From Anas platyrhynchos (Eukaryota; Chordata; Aves; Anseriformes; Anatidae), in NCBI RefSeq assembly GCF_047663525.1, contig NC_092605.1, forward strand, positions 5,890,001-5,954,000: a stretch of DNA of 64,000 nt. Reading direction: 5' to 3'. Shown one piece after another: positions 42,467-54,400 of this stretch. The notes beneath the pieces are model-generated. The model was not told where the DNA came from, ran no database searches, and was given only the letters and a program-made list of their open reading frames with translations. The first letter of the stretch is position 1. Each line of letters opens with the position of its first letter. The position numbers and the translations under genes are program-made.

Positions 42467-45463
42467 TTAGATTGCTCCGTTTTCAATGCCTGATCCATTA
42501 ACTTGAGTCTCAACAATCAGTCTTGGTTCTATCAGCGCATCCCAACTTTCAGTTATCTGAAAGCAAAATACAGACAAGAGTTAGCATGTACAACGTATAC
42601 AGGCAGATACAGTTTTGTTCTACATTATACTTTGTCTGGACTTGAACAGCAGCACTACTGATCACAGATCATAGATTCTTCCTGTGATTTGGTGATCTTA
42701 GTGAATCTCAGTCTTCCTTACTTGTGCATCAGGCAGGCTACCTCAAAGGAATAGCCTTTTAAGAACTGATGCTCTATCTAGTTGTAATATCGTTTGTTAG
42801 CCAAAACTAAACGGTTACACTGTCTGATGACTGGTTTTGAATCTAGTTAATTGAAAACACACGCATGAAGTTCTTATCTTGTAATCATACACATTCTGTG
42901 ATTCTTGCTAGAAAGGATCAATTATTTTTCCTTTCAATCAGATGCATTATAATAAGAGGAATCCCACTGAGAAGAACAGTGTCATAAAACAGGAAGTGCG
43001 AACAAGATACGCACATACCTTTGTATCATGAGGAACAGCGTACTCTATCAGCTCAGCTCCATCTGCAGACTGGTAAACCAGATCAAATTTCCCTGGCTCT
43101 TTAGCAGCTTAAAAAAAAAAAAAAAAAGCTTCTTAGTTACATGAACAAAAAGCGAAAGGTTAACATTTTCATCATGTTTGCAAAGCTAGTCAAGCACAGC
43201 TGTGCATTTTTGGTTTGTTTTGGTTTGTTTTGTTAATTTTAAATTATTAGTCTAAACTGCTGCAATAATTGAGGCTCCAGAGGTTCAAGGAACCACTTGA
43301 GCTGTGACATTACTCTGTATTTATGTTACGCTTTTCCACAACACAGTACCCACGCCTCACATTATTAATCCACTTGGTATGAACCCTCTTTAGCCTATTT
43401 TTGAGTTTTAAACATATATCATATCAGCAATGTTTGTAACTAACAAAACTCTGAAGGAGAACTTAATTCTACACAACAAAATTAAAGTAATTATCTAGTA
43501 AAACTATGCATGAAAAATGTTTGTCAACAATACGCTGCCTACATTTGAGAAAAATGTTCATATGATAATGATTCATTAATGCTGGTATAAATCTCAACTG
43601 CAGCATACACATATATATTTCTGCGTCTCTGAAGTGCACTTTGTCATTGTATAGGCTCTGTTTCACATCCAGTGGAGACAGTGACTTCAGTGACTTCACA
43701 AATAAATTTAGATATTAGGACCTAAAATGTTCTCTGGAATTCTATATAATCTCTTTAACTTTTCAGGAAATGAAACAGCAATGGAAATGAGTTACTGACC
43801 GGAGAAATTTCATTTTGCAAGCATGTATGAGCATGCCCTTTAAGACTAGCAAGCATCAGAACTTCTCAATTTAAATAAATAGACTTTTTGGAGAGGGAGT
43901 TTGGAGGGGGCAGGAAGGTTGAGAAAGAACAGGAGGAAATTGGAAATGCTCATGGAGCGGGAAATGTGCCTGAGATTAGTTATTTTTCAGGTGATGCACA
44001 TGCGGTGTCCCAGGGTACATACGTTGGCTTGTTGAAGACGATAGGATCTCAAGCTCGATCTGTTTTTTATCAGCATTCCAACTGATTATTTTCCCCTCCT
44101 GTATAAGGCAACAAGAAAAGAATCTGATATAATACATCTCAGCACTGGATAACCATTCCATATTACAACCATTCTGATACTTGATCACAATTAAAAAAAT
44201 TTAACAGACGTACTTTATCTCTACATACAAAATCTGTAAGGTATTAACATTTAGCAATCTGCAGTTACAAGTATCAATACAGTCATGATACTGTCACTAT
44301 CCTTGTAGTTTAAATCAGTACTTCCCAAGAAACCAAGTTATTTCAAGTAGGTACTGAATTTTACATACAACAATACCAAGAATTTACCTTGACTTCAAAG
44401 AGCAGTATACTTGAATATAGCTACGTTTTTGTACTTGAAGGTCTGCTTTTCTGTCATCTCTAAAATACTAATGATCATTAATAATACTTTTTTTTTTTTT
44501 TTTTTAACAGCTTCACCTAGTTTTCAGCTAGCTTTGGGTTTTAGGTTTTAATTTTTACTGCTGCAAAAGGAATAATCTGCAGACTCAACCAGGTAAGAAG
44601 AAAAATACTATAGAACATCAAAATATTTAAGTCTTACCTCACCTATAATATTTTTTTTTCAGTGAGTTGGGGGGTTTAGGGAGAAGGAAAAACAATACCT
44701 TATAGTCTGAAATTTCAGGACTGTAATTTTCAGTTAGTTCCAAGCGCTGTTGAAAGAAACACAAATAAGTTACAACTTCTTACAATCCTTTAAGATGCCA
44801 CCTATACCCAGACTTGGCTTCTTCAGCAAGAGGGAAGTACAAGAACCAAGTCTCCTACTCCTAGACCCTGACACCTATCACAGTCCCAGGCAGCCTTTCA
44901 GGACTCATTGCTCCAAAGGATTTCTGTTCAGGTCAGGCTGTGAAATGAGATCAAAGAGAAGGATCCAGTCTCCTCAGTTCCAGTGATTTCATTTTTCTTT
45001 ACTTTTTTATTTTGTGCTGAAGTGTAATTATTTGTTATTTATTGTAAGCTTTGCAATAATATTTTAGAAACACTGCAGAGAGAAATAATAACAGAGGAAT
45101 TTTTATTTTTTTTTTAATAACATCTAATTTTAACACTGACTTTCCTTGCACATAGGAGAGGGGTAATGCTTCTTTATGTCATTCTTATATTTAAACATAA
45201 ACCTTGAAACCATCCTCAGGATAGAGAGAAACTTTGAGAAGATAAAGCCTGAAAGGTCAGTTATTCGTGACCTGATTGGGTGCCACGTAAGGGAGTCTTT
45301 GTACAGCTGTACATGGAAATTCACATTGAAACAGCCGCAGAGACACTTCTTTGTTTGTGTTGTATAAATGTGGCAAGTCTTAAGAAATGCATTTAAGATA
45401 CTGAATAATAGAATCATTTAGGTCGGAAGAGACCTAAGATTACCAAGTCCAACCACAATGTGG

Positions 45464-45506
<43 letters not shown>

Positions 45507-48233
45507 TTTGTTTATTCTTTTTGTGAAGGATTTTAACAAGAGCCAAGATTTTGCCTTTATGCCACTGGTGAGCACTGCTCATCTCGATCCCATGATCTGC
45601 AACAGTTAGCCAGCACATGACAGCTCAAGAAAACTTTCAGATCTTTGAATATGCGAGTTTTATTACAGCAGTACAGGCAATGCTTTGTTATCTGGGGAGA
45701 TGGGAGGCTGGTGCTGCCTGAGAATGGAAAAGCCTGGTGATACAGGTGATTCAAGCACTGTGCAAACACTCAGACTCCTCCCTCACAGCCCTATCTAGCT
45801 TCAGGATAGAATTACCTGGCCCTATTTGTATGCTCAAAACCTTTGTAAAAATCTAAGTCAGAAAAGAATTTTTAGGGCCAAGAACAGAAACTGTAATATT
45901 TTCTATAGTATGGGAAACTATTAGGTTATAAGGACAGCAAGAGGAATGAATGCTTTCAGAGCCTACAAACATTTGGAAGCAGTTTTACATTCTGAACCAC
46001 TTGTTGAAGTTTAAAAAAAAAGTTTTGAGAAAAAAGAAGATTAAGATCATATTCTAAAGTGCAAGCTTTTGGTTGTCAGGACTAAACCATTTGTATCATA
46101 TCATGCAAAATTTAGAGCAGCCCAAGTGAAGCAATTTTAGCCCGGTAACATTCAGCATTTCAAAGTTCTTTACCTTAAAGGCAATTCTTTCTCCCACTTG
46201 TGGTGGGGCAGCTAGAAGAGGTAATACACTATAGTCTCTCTTGGGGACCTCCACGGCATTCTGTGAAACAAACAATAAACCCATTGATTTGATTACTGTT
46301 TTTATAAAAAAGGAAGACAATGTTTGTGATGTAGGAACGTAAAAACTCTGAGAATAGTAAGGTACGTGTATGAGTGCTTTGAGATAGAAAATACAATCTC
46401 TTAAGTATTGTTTCATAAACACTCCTTCAGGCTGATACATGGAAGTACTGTAAACATCAGCCTTGCTAAATTAAGATCCATCGCTAAGTTCCGATCCATC
46501 AACCTTTCTCCTACTTATTTATTTCTGCTTTTCTGAACTACTCTCACCCTATACATTTTTTGTACAGTTAGATCTGCAAGAGAAGGGTGACCAATGACTG
46601 CATAAGTCACTCACCTGGACAAGAAAAGAAGTATTTGTCACAGCTTCATTTATCTGCCTCTGTTTCTGGCCTTCACTGCTGTAGTTATAGAAGAAGCCAG
46701 GGTTTTCTCCTCTCCCACGACCTCGGCCCCTCATCATCCCACGAAACCCACGGCCCCTAGGTCCTCTCCAGAAGTTATCCTCTCCTGTTCCACGCCCCCT
46801 TCCACGACCTGGGCTGGCGACCGGTCCTTGAATACTGGCTGGCAACAGTTTACTACTGTTTCTTACTATGGAATTACTCATTCCAGCATTTGCTGTGGGT
46901 TTTTTAATAACAAGTGTTTCTGAATCTGAACTGTCAGATTCTGAAGAGGAAGTCTTTGCTTTGAGAGCACTACTGGTACCGGCTTTTACAGCTGCTACAT
47001 TGTTAGGCAATGACTTTTCCTTTGTGGTATTGTCTTGTGCTGGTGCCACTTTCTCATCCTCTGTACTTGAGTCAGAATCCTCACTAGAGGACTGGGATTT
47101 TTTAGCAGTCTTACTAACTGCAGTCTTAGTGGAATTTTCAGCTTTAGATTTTACAGTCACTTTATTAGAAACAGCAGTTTTCACCTCAGAGTTTGTAGCA
47201 GCTTGGGATTTGTCTCTGGGAAGCGTTGCCACTGCAGGTTTATGGGAAGATTTATTTTGCTTTATATTTAATTCACTGCTGTCGCTGTCAGATGACGTGC
47301 TGGAGGAATCTGAAGTTCCCACCCTCTTTTTCCTGGTCTCTGTTGTCAATTTTTTGGTGTTATTTTTACCAGAATTTAAAGAAAAGCTGTCATTTTTCCG
47401 TTCTAAAGCTGCCTTTGCTGCAGCGACCTTTGTGTGCTTTTCATCCTTTGTTTTTGTTGCCAACTGTTTCTCCCTCTCTGCTTTTTTAAGCTTTTTAGAT
47501 CGGTCAGTAGGGGTCTCTTCCTTACCTTCTGTAAGTCTACTCCCACTAACTTCTTCCATTCTTTTTCGTTTCTTGTGTTTCTTTTGAGAGTCCAAAATAT
47601 CTAGAGAGGCCTCTTCTCTACAAGAGGAATACTCGGGGCTCCGTTTCTTCTTCTTCTTTTCCTTTTTACACCTGTCATCTTCACTCCTAGACAATTCCTC
47701 CTCTTTCTGCTTTCGTTTGTGCCTTTTTTTGCTTTTGTTTGGCGTGTAGGAGAACTCATCATCCACCTCTTCATCATCACTGTCTGCGAGTATCCCTTCC
47801 AGCTTCACTCTGCCAAAAAGCAGACACACACCAGGGTCAGGCGGCACCTTGCAGGCCGTTGGGGCGGGGATGCCCAGCCCGGTACCGGCATAAACCCTGC
47901 AAAACCTTTGGGGGGACCCCGATAGGGCCCTCAGGGACCCCCAGAGCAGGCTCCGTGCCCCCCCCACCCCCGGCCGTACCTCAGCGCGTCGTTGTCCCGC
48001 ACCAGGCGGGCGCTCTCGGTGGGCGGCAGCAGCGCCCCGTCCAAGAAGAGGCTGAGGCGGGCCCGGCGGCTGAAGCCGAACCTGTGGCGGATGATGCTGA
48101 GCAGGTCGGTGACGAGCCGCGCCTGGTCGGGCTCGAGCAGCAGCCAGCACAGCGCGCAGCCCGGGCTGCCCGGCGGAGGGTGGTCGAACAGCAGCCGCAG
48201 GCGCAGCGGGCCGCAGCTGCCGGGCGCCGCCAT
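42467..48233 (-). CDS. COIL: Coilin, complete
   Basis: Coilin is the scaffold and marker protein of nuclear Cajal bodies, where snRNPs are assembled and modified. Seven phase-consistent exons, 48233-47980, 47809-46615, 46260-46174, 44746-44699, 44098-44023, 43107-43019 and 42556-42467 (stop TAA), give 612 residues (human 576). The N-terminal self-association domain is residues 1-85 ([49 protein letters not shown]). Exon 2 (about 85-483) is low-complexity: lysine-rich nuclear-localisation clusters ([17 protein letters not shown]), then serine/aspartate tracts typical of CK2 targets ([11 protein letters not shown]), then an RG box ([26 protein letters not shown]) known to bind SMN. Exons 3-7 form the tudor-like C-terminus ([37 protein letters not shown]). 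In the genome the exon 2 frame runs open far upstream past the acceptor, but the exon 1 junction matches human coilin. Confidence 0.97.
45405..45469 (-). mobile_element. CR1 LINE 3'-end remnant
   Basis: Reverse complement of the CR1 terminus: AATAGAATCATTTAGGTCGG, then GAGACC and CAAGTCCAACCACAATG. Only about 65 bp remain, and it abuts a run of 35 A at 45470-45504. It lies in COIL intron 3. Confidence 0.85.
45470..45504 (+). repeat. Poly-A tract, 35 bases
   Basis: Uninterrupted A run joined directly to the truncated end of the CR1 remnant, in COIL intron 3. Confidence 0.95.
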
Positions 48234-48480
48234 GTTGCGGCAGGAGGAGGAGGAGGAGGAAGAGGAGGGGAGAGGAGGGCGGAGGGGCGGTGCGGGAGCC
48301 GTTCGCGTGACAGCGGCGGGAGGATGGCGCCGCAGCGGGCAGGGGTCGTGCTGGGGCTGGGGCTGGGGCTGGCGGCGCTGGCGGCAGGTACGGGGCGGGG
48401 GGGTTGGGGGGGGGAGGCTCGGTCCTGTGAGGGGACACCCGGCTGGGACCGGTCAGCCCAGGGAGGAGGCTGGGGGGAGA
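47830..48480. promoter_or_regulatory. CpG island with COIL/SCPEP1 bidirectional promoter
   Basis: The COIL start codon (48233, minus) and SCPEP1 start codon (48324, plus) are 90 bp apart inside a CG-dense island. The spacer at 48234-48323 has a GGA repeat and purine-rich tract, a GC-box-like GGGGCGG and a GCGTGAC motif, and no evident TATA box. The same head-to-head pair exists in human, so one shared promoter is the simplest reading. Confidence 0.8.
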
Positions 48481-51400
48481 TCGCATCGAGCTCTGCAAAC
48501 ACCTGAGGGACCTTGGAAAGAGGACGGGGACAAAGTCTGCTCGGTGGTGGCCAGTGGCAGGACGAGGGGTGACGGGTGTGAAGGGAGCCGCGGGAGGGAG
48601 AACTCGAAAGGGTTCGGGTGAGGGGGCGCTGGAACGGGCTGCACAGAGAGGCTGTGGGGTGGCCGTGTGTGGAGATACCCAAACCCGCCTGGGTGCCACC
48701 CTGTGCTCTGGGTGACCCTGCTGGGCCGGGTGGGCCTCTGGAGCCCCCTGCCCACCGCAGCCCCTCGGTGTCTCTGTGACAATCCTGTCCCAGCGGCTGC
48801 CCGGTGCTGTGCCCGCAGCAGCTGCGCTGTGAGGCGCTGGGAAGCGAGCACCTAATTGCACGCCTAACCGCATTCACCGATGGTAAATCAGCCACGGGCG
48901 TGTAAGTATGATTCTTACAGTAATTTCTTTAATTGAAGCACCTCTAATTATCACACCCGAGATTGAAATGTAACGTTGTGGAACAAATCTGGGAGAAAGC
49001 CCGCAGCTGAACCTTTTGGACTTAGCTGTTTGTTTGGTTGTTTTATTCAGTGTTTGTTTGTCTTACCCCCAAGGTGTGGTGCTGAAGCAACCCCAAGAGC
49101 CCAAAGAGCTGTGGGGATATGTGCAAGTCCGAAGTAAAGCCCACATGTTCTGGTGGCTCTACTATGCAAACAACCCAACCAAGGACTTCACGGAGCTACC
49201 TCTCATCATGTGGCTTCAGGTAAGGTTTGGTAAAGGCACTTAGTCAAGAACTTCTTCCATCTGTGTCTGGTTCAGTGTGGTAAGTACTTTACAGCTGGAC
49301 AGAAGTAGTGTTCAAAGCTGTCTGATTCTAATGCTTCATGTTGTGAAGGAAGCATTCAGGTTAGCAAAAAATAATTAAAGTGTCATTCCGCAGTTGTGTG
49401 ATGCCCTCAACTACTCATAGAGTTAAACTGCAGAAATAGCAGCTGTTCTTATCTTTCAAACAACAGTAGTGCTTTTTGTGCCAGACATGACAAGTACTTA
49501 GAGGTGTCACAGCAACTTTCCTGAGGAGTTTACAGCCTAACTGATGTTCAGAGGGAGAGTAGACAAAACAATCAGAGATGTAGGGTAACTGCTGTAAGGA
49601 AACAAGTCAGAGAGACTGATTGTTTTGGAGATTGGTCCCGTTCAATCACAACTGATAAAAGTCAGTGATGTGTGCTCCACATTCACTTCCAGTATTGCAT
49701 TTCAGAAATTAATGTTGAATATAATCGCTTGATTTGGTCCTTTCCCTTTTCATGTTATTTTTTCAGAGTGAAATGCATGTGCTGTACATGCTGAGAAAAA
49801 AATTATCACTTGAAAATGTCTGTTTTTAGCTGTTTTTTTTTTTGCATTAGATATTAGGGGATTAAGGGGAAAGGTTTTCAAACAGCACTCATATCATGCA
49901 ACTCATTAGATGCTTTCACAACTGAGTGACTGCTTCTCCGTTCAGAAATAGCTTGTGTACGCATAATGAAAAGACAATGAGGAAGAGAGCCTTCTTTGCA
50001 AGTTAACATGTAGGGCAAAGGCCACTTCTTTAAACATGTGATAGGTTGTGCTTAGGGGGTTGCTTTTGTTCTCCTGTCTTTTATGTCTCTACCATGCTGC
50101 CTTCTAATTTACTTGTCATTTGCTGTTTCCCCTTAGGGAGGTCCAGGAGCTTCAGGCTGCGGATTTGGGAACTTTGAAGAGATTGGTCCGTTAGACAAAG
50201 AAATGAAACCAAGAAATACTACCTGGGTATAGTGGAGAGTTCAGCTCCTAATAATTGATTGAAAAATGTTTGTTGCTTGTGTAGGCAAAAGATTGTTAGG
50301 CAAAAGCACACACAGAATAATTTTCATTTAAATAGAACTATGATACTTCATCTTAAAATGATGTGGTTAATAAAAATGGCTTATATGAGTAGCCTTGTTA
50401 AGATCTGAAGAAGTAGCCTCTTAATTTGATTTGATGGAATATGGCTGGGCTTCCATGAATCTGTGAGTTGCACATGTCTGAGGAAACAGAGAGCAGGGAA
50501 ATTCTAGGAGGATGTTATTTCCAATCCTTGCTTCATTGCATGCAGTCATGAAGGCTTTTCTGGGTGGCTGGCAACATATAACCAAGGGATTGTAATTACA
50601 AGCCCAGTATCACCTTCATGGGAAACCAGCTGTAATATAATTATAGCTGCCTATGAAGGTTTATTCAACAGAACATATTTGTGCTGTGAGACAACCAATA
50701 GCCTTAACTACTCTGGAGATCCCTAGATCACATGGATGATCTGCCCTTGAATGACTGGGATTTTTGGGCGCCTTTCCTGTTACAGATTAGGAAATGGAAA
50801 GACTTCATGTTGTACCTCTTGTATGAGCTGTACTGCTTTGAGCTGTGCTAGCTATCTCTGTGCTGATCTATTGATTTTTATGTAAACACTTGTAACTATA
50901 CAACTTGGCACTATTTGATAGCATATTTGACATCTGACAGGCAGAAGTCCTACCTGTACCATTTCCTGTGTTGGACTTGTACCTAATTTTTTGGCAGGTT
51001 CTTTCAGGGTGAGGGATACAGTGACTGTTAGACTTCTGTGCATCAAAACCATAGTTTACAGTAGTGGTGCTCTTCTGGACTGTTAGCTGAACTGAGATCT
51101 CATAGAAACTTGCTTTCCACTTGTACAGTTGCAGGCAGCCAGTATCTTGTTTGTGGATAATCCTGTTGGCACTGGATTCAGTTATGTGGATGACTGCAGC
51201 TTGTTTGCCAAAAACCTTACCACAGTAGTCTCTGATATGATGGTCTTTCTCAGAGACTTTTTCACACATAGAACTGAATTCCAGGTAAGTGATTTGAATT
51301 ATTGATTAGAATCCTATTTTTATTTGATTGTTAAATAGTTCTCAAAAGGAATTGGTGAACAGGAGACATCTGCTACTAGGTAGCATGCAGCGACGGGGGA

Positions 51401-54400
51401 GGCACTGCAGATGTAAGCACTGCCTCTGATTTTTCACAATTTATAACTGGTATCTTGAATTTCTGTCTTAGGCACCAGCTAGGTAATCAAAAGGGTGTGT
51501 TGTTTTCTATTGTGACCTGAGAAGCATGTTGGAACATGACTGTTCCTAGTTCCAAAATACTGAAGTGCCCACTTCAAAACTCCTGGCAATTACACCAGTA
51601 TGTTGTGGAAATCTTATCTGCAACTTAGAATCAAAAATCTCCAGTGTTGGACAGTGAGAACTGACAAACGAGCTCCTGGGTTCTGTAGGATGGCGGAAAA
51701 GGGTTGGGGATATGTTCTGCCCTCTGTCTAATGGGTTCATTGTGTGGTTTCTCTCTCCAGACCATCCCGTTCTACATATTTTCTGAATCTTATGGAGGTA
51801 AAATGGCTGCTGGCATTGCCTTAGCGCTTCATGAAGTAAGTAGTTGGGATGTAGTTCACTTTTGACTTTAAAATGTGGTATCCTACAATACTAGTATTTC
51901 CTGGAATACGCTGTGCCTCTTGCCTAAGTCAGGCCAATAACGCATTTTTGTTTTTCACATAAGGAAAACTGGTTCTAGAGTCGTGAATTTCTTACTAAAA
52001 GAAGGCTTGTTTTTATTTTTCCTCTTCTCACCAAGGCTGTTCAAAAAGGAAGTATAAAGTGCAATTTTGTTGGGACTGCTCTTGGAGACTCATGGATTTC
52101 TCCTTTGGGTACGTTTAAAATCGTTTCATGGGTATCTACAGTCAAAAATGCCAGCCCTGCCTTAAGGGACTTAAATCTCTAGTGAGTCTGGTAAATCAAA
52201 TCACCAAAAATAAATACTTTAGTATTGCAAGCTGATTGAATGTATCTTTAGAACATATCTAAGTCATGAACAATCTGAGAGCAAAGTCAGTGAGGAGCAC
52301 ACTTGCATTTTTATTGGGGTGGTGGTGAAATGTCCTTACAAATCTCTACTGTGTCTGTAGTGTTTTGATAAGAGTACTGCACATAAAATGTGGCCACTAG
52401 ATGATCCACAAAGTTGCAACTGAAGTTTTCTCACTGTTTTCACAAGGAGACCTTGTGCTAGGGAACTGATGTACTTGCTGACCTGGAGAAGATAGGGTGT
52501 CTGGTGAAGGCCAAAAAAAGAAAAGGATACTTGGTCTTCAGTAAGATTTGCAAGGGTAGGCTCCACAGATTCTTTGTGACATGGGACAGTATCAAGCCAA
52601 CTCCTACCTGTCTTAGAAGGATCATCTGTTCATTGAAACCTTATAAATTATCCTGTTAGATAAAAGATTTGTTCTATAACTATTTTTTCCCTGAAATATT
52701 TTCAAATAGATTAGTTTAGACTATGCTTAGATTTTGTCCGTTCTCTCCTCATGTTGTAGCAATGTGCTGCAGTGCTGGGGTGAGAACGTTTTGGTAAGGA
52801 CATGTCTGTTGCTTTATATAAATTTCACCGATTTATGTTTATGGCATTGAATTAGTCTTAGTGGTTCTTGAGATTTGTAAAGAAACTGCTCCATGGCATG
52901 TAAGCTTCAGACTAAAGTGAGCAGACAGTAATTCTTCACTGAGTAACTTATCTCTGTGTGGTTTTTGTCATGACCATTTTTGCTACAATAAAGGAAAAGT
53001 AAAGGAAATCATATGGCAAAAATGTAGATGTTTGAAATCTGTTCTGTTTCTTTAGATTCGGTGCTGTCTTGGGGGCCCTATCTTTATAGCACCGTAAGTA
53101 CCTTAAGCTCTTGGTCTTCTGAGAACTTGTACTACCATATAGTATAAATGGAGGTTGATTTTAAGGTTGGCTCTTAATTGGTATAAAATCTCTCATGCAT
53201 GGAGACTGTTAATGAGAACTGAATGTGGAATTATAATTAAAGCTGTCCTACTTCATTTCTCTTCTAGTCTCTCCTTGATGATCATGGTCTAGCAGAGGTG
53301 ACTGCTGTTGCTAAAGAAATAATGGATGCCATAAATAAAAATCAATATGGCCTGGCCACTGAGCTCTGGAGCAAGGCTGAAGGTGTCATTGAAGAGGTAA
53401 GATATTAACGAATTAACAAGATATTAACAGCATTAACAAATAGCTCGTGCTTGGGGGAGCACCCAATGCCAGCTTTTCTTTTCTATGAGCACTGGCTTGG
53501 TGTGCATCCTCCAAACCCTGACCAGTCACTTCCACCAGTATGTGTTTTATGATACTGCTGCTGTAAAAGAACTGTTTGTTTGCTGTGTGCTGCTGTGTGA
53601 TTATAAGAGGCAGTGGGAGGAGCAATCCTGATGGGCTTGCAGTATTGCACAAAGGTTTCAACTCGCCACATCATTTAAGTAGATGCCTAATTTTTAGCAT
53701 GCCACTAGTCCCACTGATTTCTATAGAACCTACGCTCAACTTGAACAAGCTATGTCTCCTTGAAAGCTTTGTTTTGACTGTTGAAAACTACATCCAGCAA
53801 GGCACACATTTCAAGTTAAGTTTAAATCTTCTATTTAAAAAAGTACAATAGGAGCATAAGATGAAAAGGAACATCAAATTATATTCTGTTACTGTGGGTA
53901 AATGCATCTTAGTACTTAACAAGTTCAAATTTAAAAACTAGGTAAAATTTTGTTCTAATTTTTCCTGTTAAAGGGTTGCTCCAAAATTTCAATCTTTTCT
54001 TGTATTTGTAGTTTTAGTGCAAGCAAAATTATGGCTTCCTCAAACCGAAAGACTAATCTTGAGCTGCGTCCCACCCCCCTCTTTCTTTCTCAGTACTTTG
54101 CACACAGTTGGTTTCACTTCTTACTTCTTGGTAGAAACTTGTGGTTCCCATTTTGCCTTTCTCTTCAAACATGTTTGTCTTTCCATTCTGGCTCTGATCA
54201 CTGTAAGGGTGCAGGCATTTCAGTTCCAGTAGGGTGGCTGTTGTGAGCTCATTCCTAACCTGAGACTCATAACTTTTAAGATTTGACAATTAAGTAAAGG
54301 GGAGCTTCAAGAATCTTGAGTAACTTCGCTAATAGCAATGGTGATCACACTGATCACTCTTTGGACATAGTCAGTCTACAGTCTGTATCGGAGCTGTCAT

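Noticed and set aside
46868-47587. 239-codon plus-strand open frame
   Set aside because: Antisense shadow of the low-complexity coilin exon 2.
47810-48873. Upstream extension of the coilin exon 2 frame to 48873
   Set aside because: Runs through intron 1 and antisense to SCPEP1; the exon 1-exon 2 junction with matching phase reproduces coilin.
50868-51269. 133-codon minus-strand open frame
   Set aside because: Antisense to SCPEP1 exon 4 at 51129-51284.
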